Below are positions 12,667-24,363 of a DNA stretch of 64,000 nt, piece after piece (position 1 is the stretch's first letter; every line of letters begins with the position of its first letter). The stretch covers positions 7,804,526 to 7,868,525 of the forward strand of contig NC_132881.1 in the NCBI RefSeq assembly GCF_030463535.1, given 5' to 3'. The notes under the pieces were generated by a model. It made no database searches and had not been told where the DNA came from. It saw nothing but the letters and a program-made list of their open reading frames with translations. A program made the translations under genes and the position numbers. The DNA comes from Salminus brasiliensis (lineage: Eukaryota; Chordata; Actinopteri; Characiformes; Bryconidae).

Positions 12667-15600
12667 TATTATTATTATATTGAAAAAATTGTAATTAAAT
12701 GTTTTTTCCATGTAAGATTCAAACAAAAGTTTGCACAGCTGAGCACTAAAGATACAGTTTGAGACATATGGACCAATCACTGTTCGGGGAAGGTCTCGAA
12801 GCAACCAGCTCATTTATTGTAATTATTAAAGGGTCTTATTAGCAAATAGCCCACACATTCCTTGTTGTAATGGTTTCCTGTACTTATGCCACCAATGTTC
12901 TTTTATATGCAATTATTCCAGTAATTATACAGTGCATATAAAAATATTCCCGCCTTAAGTATTTCCACCTTTTAATGCTTTTAGAAATGGGATCATGGTC
13001 AATATAATTTGGCTTGTTTTTGTTTGCGTGTGTGTGTGCATGCGTGTGTTTTGTTTTTTTGTGTCAAAGTGAAAACAGTCAATTTTATGAAAATATAGAA
13101 TGTAAAAAAAAAACCTGATTGCATAAATATTCACCCCCTCTAAAGTAACTGACCTAATTTATCAGTGGTCTACACGCTAGTAGTCTCACAATTCACTGCA
13201 CTCTCTCTTTTACTAATTCTCTATCTCTCTTTTACTAATTGTAAGACTACTAGAACCAAGTGCCTGGACCTCTGTTTAATTAGGTCAGTCACTTTAAGGG
13301 GTAAATATTTATGCAAATGTATTTTTGTTTATGTATTTTTATTAATTGACATTACTGTAGAAATGTAGTTGTCACTTTGACTCTTTGACATTTTATTTAT
13401 GATTGCAGTAAAAGGGGAAAACATCCAAGGGGGTGAATAATGTTTATAGGCACTACATGCTAAATACAGTACACTTACAGTACATGAGTACATATGAACG
13501 TCCATTCAGCATGTAGTGCCGATAAAAGGTTAAAACCATAAAAAATGAACAGTATAAGTAAATTGATTACTTAATACAAAAAAGCAAGACTTGTTTAGTT
13601 AAAAAATTGGCATTTAAGAACTGAAAACATATTTGAGCTGACAACGCAAAGTTAACAATGACTAAAAACTATAACTATTTCTCTAAATATTTTTGAAAAT
13701 ATGTATACATGCTTTAAATGTTTTTTTGACCAAGTGATACCATAGAAGAACCACTTTTATTTTTTATTTTATCACTTTTTTTTTTTCACTTGATGTAAAG
13801 GTTCTTTAGTGGAGGTATGACAACTTAATTTTGGGAGGAGGCCCACGCCCCAAATTCATCCCACTTAGCCACATATAAACCTTTAGTCTCACTCCATCAC
13901 ACAGCTTCACATCCTCAGCCTCCCTGTCCTCCCTCTTCCTGTAGCAGCACCGAACTCCAGCTCAAAACCCCTTTTAGTTCGCCTCCCCGTTTCAGTGATT
14001 ATAGGTGTGGGACATAGTAGCAAATCAATATAAAGGCTCCTCTTCACACATCTATTTAAGGTTCTTCTTCACACATCTCTTTAACAAACATGTTTCTTTA
14101 AAAAAACATTTAAAGCACCTTCATATGTGAGATTGTTAACTTGGTAGTGTCATCATATCAGTATCTGTGCATTTAACTTTTTCCCCTCTTTTCCCCTCCC
14201 TCTCATATTCCTGTCTGCTCCTGTGAGGTGACTGCTGGCTTCTGGCTGCCATTGGTTCTCTCACCCTTAATGAAAAACTCCTACACAGAGTTGTTCCCCA
14301 TGGGCAGAACTTCCAGGACGACTATGCTGGGATTTTCCATTTTCAGGTATTGCAGTGTTTTATGGGACTGTACATTATTGAGGATTATAGCACAGTGAGT
14401 TAAAACGACAGCTGTTACAACAACTGTTAAAAGTAAAGGTGAAAAGGTTCTTTGAAGTGAGGCCATAGAAGAACCATCTTTGGTTCCTAGCTTTCCCTGT
14501 ATTGGAAGGAACAACCAAGACCTTTGATTTAATTAAATGTATGTGATGAACATTTATAGCTGCTCTGATTAACACAAATCATTAATTTTCCTACATATTA
14601 TTCTCCATAATCATTCATTTAGATGGCAAAAGTACTAACAGCATTCTGTCTCATATGCTTTAGTTCTGGCAGTTCGGGGAGTGGATGGATGTTGTGATTG
14701 ATGATCGGCTGCCCGTTAAAGATGGAGAGCTCATGTTTGTTCACTCTGCAGAAGGAAACGAGTTCTGGAGTGCCTTGATAGAAAAAGCTTATGCCAAGTA
14801 TGTTGTTTGACACTTGTATTTAACTAAACATCTGTAATATCATTCACACTCACATTTACTTTATTGTTCTTAAAGTACAGGTGTACGAAGTAAATACTCT
14901 CTACCCTCTGTAGCTGAAATAATATATATATATAACATTTTGTGCAAATCCTAATGTAGAGATACTTAGAAAAACTAAAAATCATGAATGTGTCCTGTAC
15001 AAAAGAATTAAGTGCTACAAAGGATCAGATTATTTTTCAGGCTTCAGAAAAGCCATAAACTGTAACTAGAAGCTGTCAGCTGAATCACGTTTTCAAACAA
15101 ATCTTCAGACCTTGTACTAACACTTATCAAACACAGGCTCTTTGAAGTAACTGTTTATAGATCTGAAAACAAAGGTAATCGAGTTTTCAGCTTTACGTTT
15201 CTGCTGTGTAATGCTTTTAAGAAAAGGCTCTTTAGGGCAAATAGCAAGATGAGATCTGAAAGTCCAAGAACACTCTGTGAGTGATCTGGTCATGTGCAGA
15301 CAGGCAAAACAAATCCCTTCATATGACACATTAGTCAGTGTGTTGCTTTGCTTGCTTAAACGTAATATTCATGTGAAGGAAGACTCAATGGAAGGAAGTC
15401 TTTACTAGTCTTTTCTAGTCAGAAGTCGGATTAGTTCTGTGTTGTGGACAGAGAATGTCAAAATATAACTTTTAGGCCACAGCTTTGGGGTTGTGTTGCA
15501 CCCAGTGCCATTGGCAATATTATACAGGTATGGAAAAGAATGGATTCCACAAAATACCAAGAAGTTCTGGATGGACAGTAACTGTGCATATTGTGTTTAA

Positions 15601-18600
15601 TGTTTTGTCATTGGCCAAGGGTGCCCAAACATTTGCATAATATCATATATTCTTAAGAATAATTATAAATAATCTGGTAACTACAGTTAAAGTAGTTGTA
15701 AGTTAAGTACATAACTGCATACGCACATGTTAAGAGTTAAATAGTAGTAAATTTATACCTAGCCTTCAGAAAATATTTACTATATTGAAAACAAGCATCA
15801 TTGTAGCTAATAATGCTATTTGTACAGCTATTTTTCTATATGCTAATGTTTTTGTTATTAAGATCATTTTTCTTTTAGTTTAGGGTATGATGTACTTCTG
15901 TTCTGCTGTACAGCATTGTAAAATCTAACTCTGAGCACTGACACAGATGTGACCATAGTAAACCAATATGTGCATGTGTTGTCTACAGACTGAATGGATC
16001 TTACGAGGCTTTGTCAGGTGGCTCCACCACTGAGGGATTTGAAGATTTTACTGGAGGTGTGTCAGAGATGTACGAGCTCAGCAAAGCTCCCAGGGACCTC
16101 TACCGCATCATCTCTAAAGCACTGGATAGAGGCTCACTCCTGGGGTGCTCCATTGATGTGAGACGAAGCACACCCACACACTTGCACATTTCATAAAATG
16201 TCAAGGCATGGAGTTGTGCATCAATCCTATGTGATTATACAGAAAGTTGTGAAATGGCAAGGCCATTTTTTTCTATTCATTGATGAGATTTGGGATTAAT
16301 TCATGGTAATTCTATTCTCAGATCACCAGTAGATTTGACATGGAAGCTGTGACGTTCAAGAAGCTGGTAAAAGGCCATGCCTACTCGGTGACTGGCCTTA
16401 AACAGGTAAAAGCTTAATATTGAAATGCTGTATATTGATTAATCTATTGATAAGTATATTGTAACATATCATGTCAGCATATTACATTTTTGTAGGGAGG
16501 CTAATGATTGGTTTCTATGTATATGCATGTAGTGGTTTCTCAGTGCATTCTTATCTGTACTAGGTGAATTTCAGAGGTAATATGGAGAGACTTATTCGCA
16601 TACGTAATCCTTGGGGTCAGGTGGAATGGACCGGTGCCTGGAGCGACAAGTGAGTTGGGGCAGGGAAAGGGGGGATTAATTAGTAATAATACATTTGAAA
16701 ACACACACATGCAGATGAAATACCAGTTGTAAGCTATTTCTCTTTCATAGTTCATCTGAATGGGATGAAATTGATCCATCAGAGCGGGAAGATTTGTGTC
16801 TGCAGATGGAGGACGGAGAGTTCTGGTAAGCCTTCTATGTACACTTTGCTACAGTGCATCCTCAGTATGAGCAGATGAGGTTGGCTTTTACTTTTCCAGG
16901 TCATTTACATTTTATGTCCATGTTTCCGTTGGACTTGTGCTCACGTAACTGCAGGCAAATATATAAAACTTATATATATATAAAATCCAGCTGTGTTCAA
17001 TCACCATAAATGACTCTAGACACACACCGTGACTTTTCATACTCTTTGTCTTTGTCTATAGGATGTCCTTCAATGAGTTTTTGCGGCAGTTCTCCAGGCT
17101 GGAGATTTGTAATTTGACTCCGGATGCCCTTAGTGATGATGGGATAAGCCACTGGAATACCATGCAGTTCCATGGAGCATGGAGAAGGGGGAGCACAGCC
17201 GGAGGCTGCAGAAACCATCCCAGTGAGTGACCGCAGCAAAACTTTGTGACCTCTTACAAGGAGCTCTGATTCATTCCAGGGCTTCAAACGTGCTGGTTTA
17301 CGGAGTGTCACCTCCAAGATTAGATTCAGCTCCTACTTTCATTGACATTCAAGAAAATTGACCGAAGAAAAGTTTCATAAAACCATTGAACCCCCCTTTT
17401 TGTAAGAGCACAGGTCATCAGTTTGGAAAAGGATTGGGAAACCACGAAAACAGCATTCTATTATATTAGGGACTCAGTTTGTGAGGCCTGCTCTAAGCAG
17501 ATTTACACATGTGCCATTTTCAGTCTATTTCTTGATAATAGATTGAACTGAACTCCAGGGGATGTTCAGTGACTTGGATTTTTTTTGTATCCTCCCCATC
17601 CTACTCTTCCATGTGTTTTTCTCAGAATTGCCTGGAGTGTTCTTTTTTCCTCATGCTGTATTTGTAGCCAGGAATACCGATTAACCAGTGACTGGACCTT
17701 CCAGACAGGTGTCTTTTATACTACAATCACCTGAGACACATTGCACTCAGGTGATCTAGATTTTACTAATGGTGAGACTGCTAGCCCCAGTTGCCTGGAT
17801 CTCTGTGGAATTAGGTCAGTCAGTTATTGTACATTTATATATTTTAGTTTAAGTGGCATTACTTTATAGAAATCTGGGTTTTTAATTTCTTGTTTAAAAA
17901 TCCAAATTATATTAACCATAATTTCTTTTATGAAAGCAATTTCATAAAACTACTTTCTGTTATTTGTATGTATTTTTGTTTAGGCAATTGAACAATAATT
18001 GTGAGAGAAATTTTTAAGTAATTGTTCTTCGTCTGGTTAAATTATTCTTCAGAGTGATCCAATGGAAAACATTTTTGTTAGATGGTTTCTGTATACCACC
18101 AAAAGGGTTCCACTATTATTATGAGTCAATATAGTACCCAAAAACAGCCCTATTTGCTTAGAGTTCATAAGACCCTGATGGTTCCTCGCTAGCTTCTACT
18201 GGCGTGAAAGCTCCACAACTGGGATCAGCCCTACAGTTCTTCTGAAAGTCTCTCTGTTTCTTGTTGTGTAGACACTTTCTGGATCAACCCGCAGTATAAG
18301 ATCACTCTGTTAGAGGAGGACGATGACCCAGAAGATGACGAGGTTGCCTGCAGCTTCCTTGTGGCTCTCCTACAAAAGGACAGAAGGCACCATCGCAAAC
18401 ACGGACAGGACATGCACACCATCGGCTTTGCTGTTTATGAGGTAAGAACTGGGCAGCAGTGTTGATAATAGCCCTCTGCTTTCAGTCACTGTTGTAACTG
18501 TGGTCCTGAGAATGAGTTCTAGAAGATGGCACTCTCAGCATGTATAAGGTCTCCAAATTGCTGTAGTGTAATAACGTGTATGTACATTTGTATGCAAATG

Positions 18601-21600
18601 TTTGGGCGCTCCTTAAATGTAAATAATACCTTTTTCTCATGAAATTAGATGTCCAGACTGAAATTAGATGTCCAGACTGAAATTAGATGTCCTGACTCAC
18701 CATGATTTCACAATGATTATGCCACTCAATTGCAACAATTGCAGGCTTTTGCAGTACTCATACTGTAGAAGGTTGTACTACGCAAATGTAGCCCTCACAC
18801 ATGACTGTGCTTTTACAGTTTGCACCAAACAGTCACAGTTCCAGATGAGTGTTACTGGATTGCTCACCAAACGAACCCTTTTTATCTGCTTAAGCAAAGG
18901 CTCTGGCTTTGCTGATAAGGAATAACCAAACAGAGCTGTTCCGTTTTAGATGTGTTCCTGATGGCTGTTTCTTTTTCTTTTTTTGCAGATTCCTGATGAG
19001 GTATGGGCTTATGCTGTCAGTTGCCCTTGCACAGATTGACCTACAGAAAAAATAGGGTCCTATTTATTTGGCACATGCATTTTGAAGGCAGTGGACCAGT
19101 TTTGTCTACAAACAGATTCATGAAACAAGAAACATGAAATGTTACTGTTTATAGTAGGCAAGTTAAACAGCCTGCTACTTGTTCAATTAGTTAAATTAGT
19201 TCCTTGGCTAGAAACAAATGTTCATTGGGTGTCCGTTTTGAGTGTTGGTTACAAATATGCATCTTATTAACATTGATTTAGGCTGGCTTTTTCTGAGGAC
19301 ACGTAAAAGTACAGCAAAGCCACTGCCTTGTTGATCATCGCCACAGTGACACATCCTCTTATACAGCCCATGGCCCCCCGAAAGTTTAATTACAAACTTC
19401 TATTACCAAAGAATAGCCCAACCAGTTTGTAAAGAAGTCCCTGTAGTTGCTGAGTAATAAACCTTAGTGTGTAATAAGCCCTGCTGCGCTAAGAGATTAA
19501 CAAATAGGACTTACGAATTGTGGTTAGTGCTCAGCTGAACGACGCTGGCCCAGTTCCACTGTGCACATGCCAGCTTATGAAGTTTCTTATTTTGTCTGCA
19601 CTTAACCTCTTGATCCTGCTTGAATCAGTTCCAGCCAGCTTTATCAGTTCCATTCTGTGTGGCTGCAGTTCAGGGGTTGTCAGAACGTCCATTTGAAGAA
19701 GAACTTCTTCCTGTCCCACTCCTCCTGCGCTCGCTCGGAAACCTTTATCAATCTCAGAGAGGTGAGTGCTCGCCTGCGCCTGCCCCCTGGAGAGTACCTC
19801 ATCGTCCCCTCCACCTTTGAACCCAGCAAGGAGGCCGACTTCGTCCTGCGGGTCTTCACTGAGAAGCAGTCTGAGACAGAGTGAGTTTTTGTGACGTGTT
19901 TTTTTGGGCCCTTAATGATGCCTTAATTCCCTCAGATTTGTCGGTGGGATAGTGCTTGATGGTGGCTATGTTTATGTAACATGTTATAATTACATCTGAC
20001 CTGAGGAATTCTGAGGATTTAGGTTAGCAGTACAGTTTGAACTGGTAATTTTGAACATAAAACACTATAAAAGTTAAAAAATAACAAGAAAAGTCATGGA
20101 CTAAACTAAAATTCCCACTAGTTTTTAATTGAGCAACTAAATTCTGTATGCAGAATGCAGCTGTATGCAGTGCTTGAAGTGGGCTTGTACTCACCAGTAC
20201 ACAGTACCATCACTGTTGGGATTACAGGCACTCTCCTCATGAGGTTCTGAGGTTCACATAAACCCTATATGTGTTTATGTAAACCCAAATATAGGGTTTA
20301 TACATAAAATATGTCACGTGCATTTGCAATAACATTTTTACAGCTTTTTTTTTACGTGTTTAAGTCCCACTTTCTTGTCGTCACTATTGTTCTTCATCTG
20401 CGTGTACATTTACATCCACATCTACACGCACTGGTGGAACTGCTTGAAAGAGAAAGAGTGCAAAATGCCTAAACGCAAAGGTAAATACACTAGGGGATCA
20501 GGGTGATTAAGGAGGATCAGGTACTGGCACTTTTCCCCACTTCAGGCACTGGCTGTATGTAACCAGTGTAAAAGTTTTACAATGTAAGGTTCATTTACAG
20601 TCCATTTATGGAACGTCATCTGTGGAAATGGATAGTTCTAATTAACCAAAAGAATGCCAGAGTTCACATAAAATGCCCTTCGAAACATTTGAGCCTCCTT
20701 AAACGTCACCATGTCCGTCTGGATTACAAATAACACTTTGATATTTTCTGATGTGTGATATTTAGATTCAAACCTGAAACCTGCCTGTTGCTTCACACAG
20801 TATCCTGTTTTCAGTGATCTGTTTTTTTAGTGAATCGTGAGATCTTCATGAATTTTCACAGTAGTGTTTATGACATTTGACCTGGTTGCATATGATTTAT
20901 TTGATGCAGGGAGCTGGATGATGAGATTTCTGCAGACTTGGAAGATGAGGTAGGCTTTGGGTGACACTGGTAATATCAAATTCAAAGTCAAAGTCTTGGG
21001 TCTTGTATTTGTGTGTAATGTTTATGTGGTTGTCTTTTAGGAGGAAATCACAGAGGATGACATAGATGACTCCTTCAAGTCTATGTTTGCTCAACTGGCC
21101 GGAGAAGTAAGTGAATTTTCAACTGAATTTATTATTATTTGGTAAATATCATTAGTGTTTTATCAGAATATGTTTTCAAACAAAGCTGTTTTTTGAAAGC
21201 TGGTCTTTACATTTCATGATGAATTGACCAGGCCAGTAGAAATGGTCTTGGGATATAATATTGTTACATTAATGTATTGTTTACATTAATGATTTTAGCT
21301 ATGCATGTTTTTTTGCAGTTGAGGTTGTATGGTTGCTTCAATATGTTTTTATTATATAGCGGATGATGTTACATGTTAGAAGGTTAATAAATGTATAATA
21401 AGGTTAATACCAAAGAAATCACATCCGAAAAATATGTCTTTTTTATGGTAAATAATACTATATAATGTCTTTTTCGTAGGATATGGAGATATCTGTCCAT
21501 GAACTCCGTACCATTCTCAACAGAGTGGTGGCAAGACGTAAGTTGCCTTTTTAAAGACATTTTCTGCACAATTTAACACACAGAATATTATGATTATTAT

Positions 21601-22700
21601 TATTGTGGTCCATTTCCATTTGATGGATTGGGAGGAGTTCATTCTTATCCTTATAGTTTAATTATATTGTGTACACATATATATAAGTAATATATAAGTA
21701 ATTTAAAAAGCTGTATGTGTCGTGTTCACTCAGACAAAGACCTGAAAACAGACGGCTTCAGCTTGGAGTCATGCAGGACTATGGTCAACCTCATGGATGT
21801 ATCCTTTCCGCTGTGTTATTATTACTGACATTCTTTAGACTGTCAGTCTGACAGGTTCTTGCCTGGTCAAGTTCTAAGGCATCTAAAACATCAGTTCACT
21901 TGTGGTTGTTCTCTCTAACTCTGCCACTCTTCAGAAAGATGGCAGTGCACGCCTGGGCTTGGTGGAGTTCCAGATCCTGTGGAACAAGATCAGAAAATGG
22001 CTTGTGAGTAAAAAACATTTATAGAACATTCAGTATCTGTTTCTCCATTTTGAATAGTTTCTTTAGCTTCTTTATTTTTTGTGAGATGATGTACACTACC
22101 TTTGTATATCCCTGTGTATGAACCAAACAAAACATGAAAAATTAATCCCCTATAACCTTTTGAAGTGTAGCCTAAATTGTAATTAATTTTATTAGGGAAT
22201 ATTATAGAGATCAGTGTGTTGTTTAAGTTGGTGGTTCACAGCGGGTTAACAGGGAATTGTAGATGGTTGCGTAACACACATGTGATATCCCAGGCTATAT
22301 CCCAGGATATCACATGTTCATTTTCAGCTAAATCGGAATGTGCCTGATGAAGAACTGTCCGTATGCTGTAGATGTGACCGGTCAAGATATGGTTAGAAAG
22401 TGCTAGAGTTTTCCTTTAACTTTCTAGAACCCCCCCAGCCATGACATCCATAATACAGTGCATACCCATGTGTCCACAGTGTCCCCCTAGCATTTGTATT
22501 TACCTACAAATTAATTCTTTTTTACCTACAAAGCGGTTTTTAATGCACATTGTATGTAAATCTGACCATACAAATCCCATTAATTCTATATCACCTAGGT
22601 CATCTACAGGCAATTTGACCTTGATAAGTCCGGGAGCATGAGCTCATATGAGATGCGCCTTGCTGTAGAGTCAGCAGGTAAGGCTCATTCTGTCAAGCAC

Positions 22701-22782
<82 letters not shown>

Positions 22783-24363
22783 GCAGACCCAAGTCATTAA
22801 TCCTTATGTATTTACTGCTGTGTCGTCTGTTTCCTTTATCGTAGGCTTCAAGCTCAACAATAGGCTGAACGAGATCCTCGTGGCCAGATACGCTGAGAAC
22901 GAAGTCATCGATTTTGACAACTTCATCTGTTGCCTGGTTAAACTGGAGGCCATGTTCAGTATGTCCCTTTATTGCCTTGAGTGCACAGTGTTAAACATTT
23001 TCCCAAGTCAGAGATCAAGTTATGGGGTGCCAGTCCTCAGTCCTATATACACTATATGACCAAATGTTTGTGGACACCCCTTCTAACGAATGCATTCAGC
23101 TGCTTTAAGTTACAGCCATTGCTGGCACAGATGTGCACACACACAGCTCGTATTATACCTGTAGAGACGTCCTGCCAGTAGAATAGGATAGTTGGGATGG
23201 TGGCCTTTGCAGTTTTAGTGTGTAGTATTAAAATAAGTTCAGATGTTTTGAAAACCTAATAAATCAAAGTTTGTACTTTGCTTATCCAAATATCACCTCT
23301 ATAATATTGTTTGACCCTTTAATAGTAACTAATAGTGGCTAATTGCTAGGAAGCCAAGTCCTCTCCAGGACTCTAGGCCACACTGTTGACCAGGGCAGCT
23401 CTCTAGGGCCCAGGCATCCGGCTGTTGCAGCAATTCAGGCCAAGGAAAGTTCTCATCCTGCCCCTGAACTTCTGTTGTCTCTAGCCAGGGTCCTCTCCAT
23501 GTCAGGTCCTCCTCCAAACTGTTAGATATTTTAGGTTTTAAATTAAAACATTTATGTTATTAATATTTACTGTAAAACCATTACATACTTCAATTTTGTA
23601 ACTAAGTACAGTTATAAGCTTAAATCTGGATAGTCTAGAGCTTACAGGAATGTCCAGGACATTTTATATTTGGGGCTTTGAATGGGGCAAGAGCACATGT
23701 ATAGCTGGTATGATTGATAGGCACCATCTACATTAATCATGTGTAGGACAAATCACATAATCTCTGTTTAGTACTTTGTATAGAATGCATGGCTACATAC
23801 TGGCATTACTGTATTGGCTTCATATTTTGTCTATGATACCTAATACTGCAACTAAAAATAATATGACAGTTTTTTGTGCCCATATTGGTATAATATACTG
23901 ATTAATGAACAGCTGTATATCTATACTCTGACAATCTGACAATGATATCTCAATTGTTTGTCAGCCCTACTTGTATGTAGCCATGTCCTGCTAGAGCTAA
24001 ATGTACACTACCACTAGCATAACAGTGCAACTCCTACAGGGGCAAATAACCTATGAGTGCATATATACTACTGTATCACTTATCTAGTAGCCACACTGAG
24101 GCTAGAATATATGATGTATGTGATGTAACTGACCCTTCTGCTCAATCTGGATTTCACTGATTTGCCCTTGTTTTTTAGGATCGTTTCAGCAGTTGGACAA
24201 AGAAGAGACCGGAGAAGTTGAGATGAACATAACTGAAGTAATTTCCATTTTACCATGGGCTTTTTAGACTGTAACTGTGCTTCTCATGTGCTGATTCATT
24301 CTTCTGACACTTCTCCCTGTGTCTTTTTCTGTTTAGTGGCTGTACATTACCATGTGTGGTTGA
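8583..24363 (+). CDS. capn1: Complete classical calpain catalytic subunit (calpain-1/11 class)
   Basis: Twenty-one coding exons join in phase to 704 residues: 8583-8828, 11937-12006, 14228-14346, 14664-14797, 15989-16157, 16322-16405, 16564-16649, 16751-16825, 17062-17222, 18272-18441, 18989-19000, 19669-19880, 20910-20949, 21041-21106, 21480-21537, 21734-21798, 21935-22003, 22599-22677, 22845-22958, 24179-24237, 24337-24363. The product is a calcium-dependent cytosolic cysteine protease making limited cuts in substrates. Order: N-terminal anchor helix; protease core (about 45-345) with Cys108 in QGALGDCWLL, His265 in KGHAYSVT and Asn289 in RIRNPWG; C2-like domain III (to about 512; [10 protein letters not shown], acidic [12 protein letters not shown]); linker; penta-EF-hand domain (about 530-704; loops [12 protein letters not shown] and [12 protein letters not shown]). 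Length and triad spacing fit calpain-1 (about 714) and calpain-2 (700). The sequence looks most like calpain-1. Proximity to mrpl14 recalls the human CAPN11-MRPL14 region, so the symbol is a class assignment. ATG 8583 follows an acceptor by two bases, implying a non-coding first exon. Confidence 0.96.
8829..11936 (+). other. First coding-region intron of the second calpain
   Basis: A 3.1-kb GT-AG intron with no coding exon that I can support. It holds a G-run at 9471-9480, an ATATT-type microsatellite at about 9946-9986, and AT-rich DNA. A 137-codon minus-strand frame at 11032-11445 resembles no family I know and is probably chance. Confidence 0.6.
12393..12676. repeat. Microsatellites: (GT)n and (ATT)n
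   Basis: A GT run occupies about 12393-12414 and an ATT run 12629-12676, with one interruption near 12661. Both lie in the calpain intron between the exons ending at 12006 and starting at 14228. Confidence 0.85.
12928..13457. mobile_element. Tc1-like non-autonomous element
   Basis: The left end TACAGTGCATATAAAAATAT (12928) and the right end GGTGAATAATGTTTATAGG...CACTAC (about 13431-13456) form degenerate inverted repeats of the common fish terminus TACAGTGC...AAGTATTCACCCC. Internal inverted segments (CCTAATTTATCAGTGGTC and TTAATTAGGTCAGTCACTTT) support a palindromic MITE. No transposase frame. Confidence 0.6.
17690..17900. mobile_element. Tc1-like element fragment
   Basis: The segment with CAGACAGGTGTCTTTTATAC, ACAATCACCTGAGACACATT and TTAGGTCAGTCAGTTA resembles the inner terminal part of the element at 12928-13457 (which has CTGGACCTCTGTTTAATTAG) and related fish Tc1 copies. 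Ends are not clear. It lies in the 17223-18271 calpain intron. Confidence 0.45.
18641..18697. repeat. Three-copy 19-bp tandem repeat
   Basis: GAAATTAGATGTCCAGACT is repeated head to tail three times; the third copy differs by one base (CCTGACT). It is a small minisatellite in the calpain intron before the 12-nt exon at 18989. Confidence 0.9.
18989..19000 (+). other. 12-nt microexon of the second calpain
   Basis: This exon, encoding Ile-Pro-Asp-Glu, lies between TTTTTTTGCAG and GTATGG. It is needed to join the ...FAVYE and FRGCQN... exons in phase and supplies the residues expected at that point in domain III. I believe a very short exon here is a shared calpain-family feature. It is easily missed by automated prediction. 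Confidence 0.85.
21799..21934 (+). other. U12-type intron in the second calpain
   Basis: This 136-bp intron starts GTATCCTTTCC, the minor-class donor, right after the codons for VNLMD. A candidate branch site CTCTCTAAC (21911-21919) lies 16 nt before the AG. That is weaker than the one in the paralogue, and a short pyrimidine-rich stretch follows it. Same codon position and donor as 2504-2609. Confidence 0.8.
22278..22316. repeat. Short perfect hairpin
   Basis: ACATGTGATATCC (22278-22290) and GGATATCACATGT (22304-22316) are exact inverse complements around a 13-nt loop, in the calpain intron 22004-22598. Function unknown. Confidence 0.8.
22702..22781. repeat. Compound (GT)n(AT)n microsatellite
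   Basis: About 32 bp of GT followed by about 48 bp of AT. It fills nearly half of the 167-bp intron 22678-22844 of the second calpain. Confidence 0.95.
23049..23190. mobile_element. Tc1-like MITE fragment
   Basis: It begins CACTATATGACCAAATGTTTG...GGACACCCC, the fish Tc1-like terminus. It runs through a segment closely matching the reverse complement of about 7170-7310 (CTTCTAA.GAATGCATT, GACAGAT-type words, CCTGTAGAGA, CTGCCA.TAGAATAGGA). Only one end is present. Confidence 0.6.
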
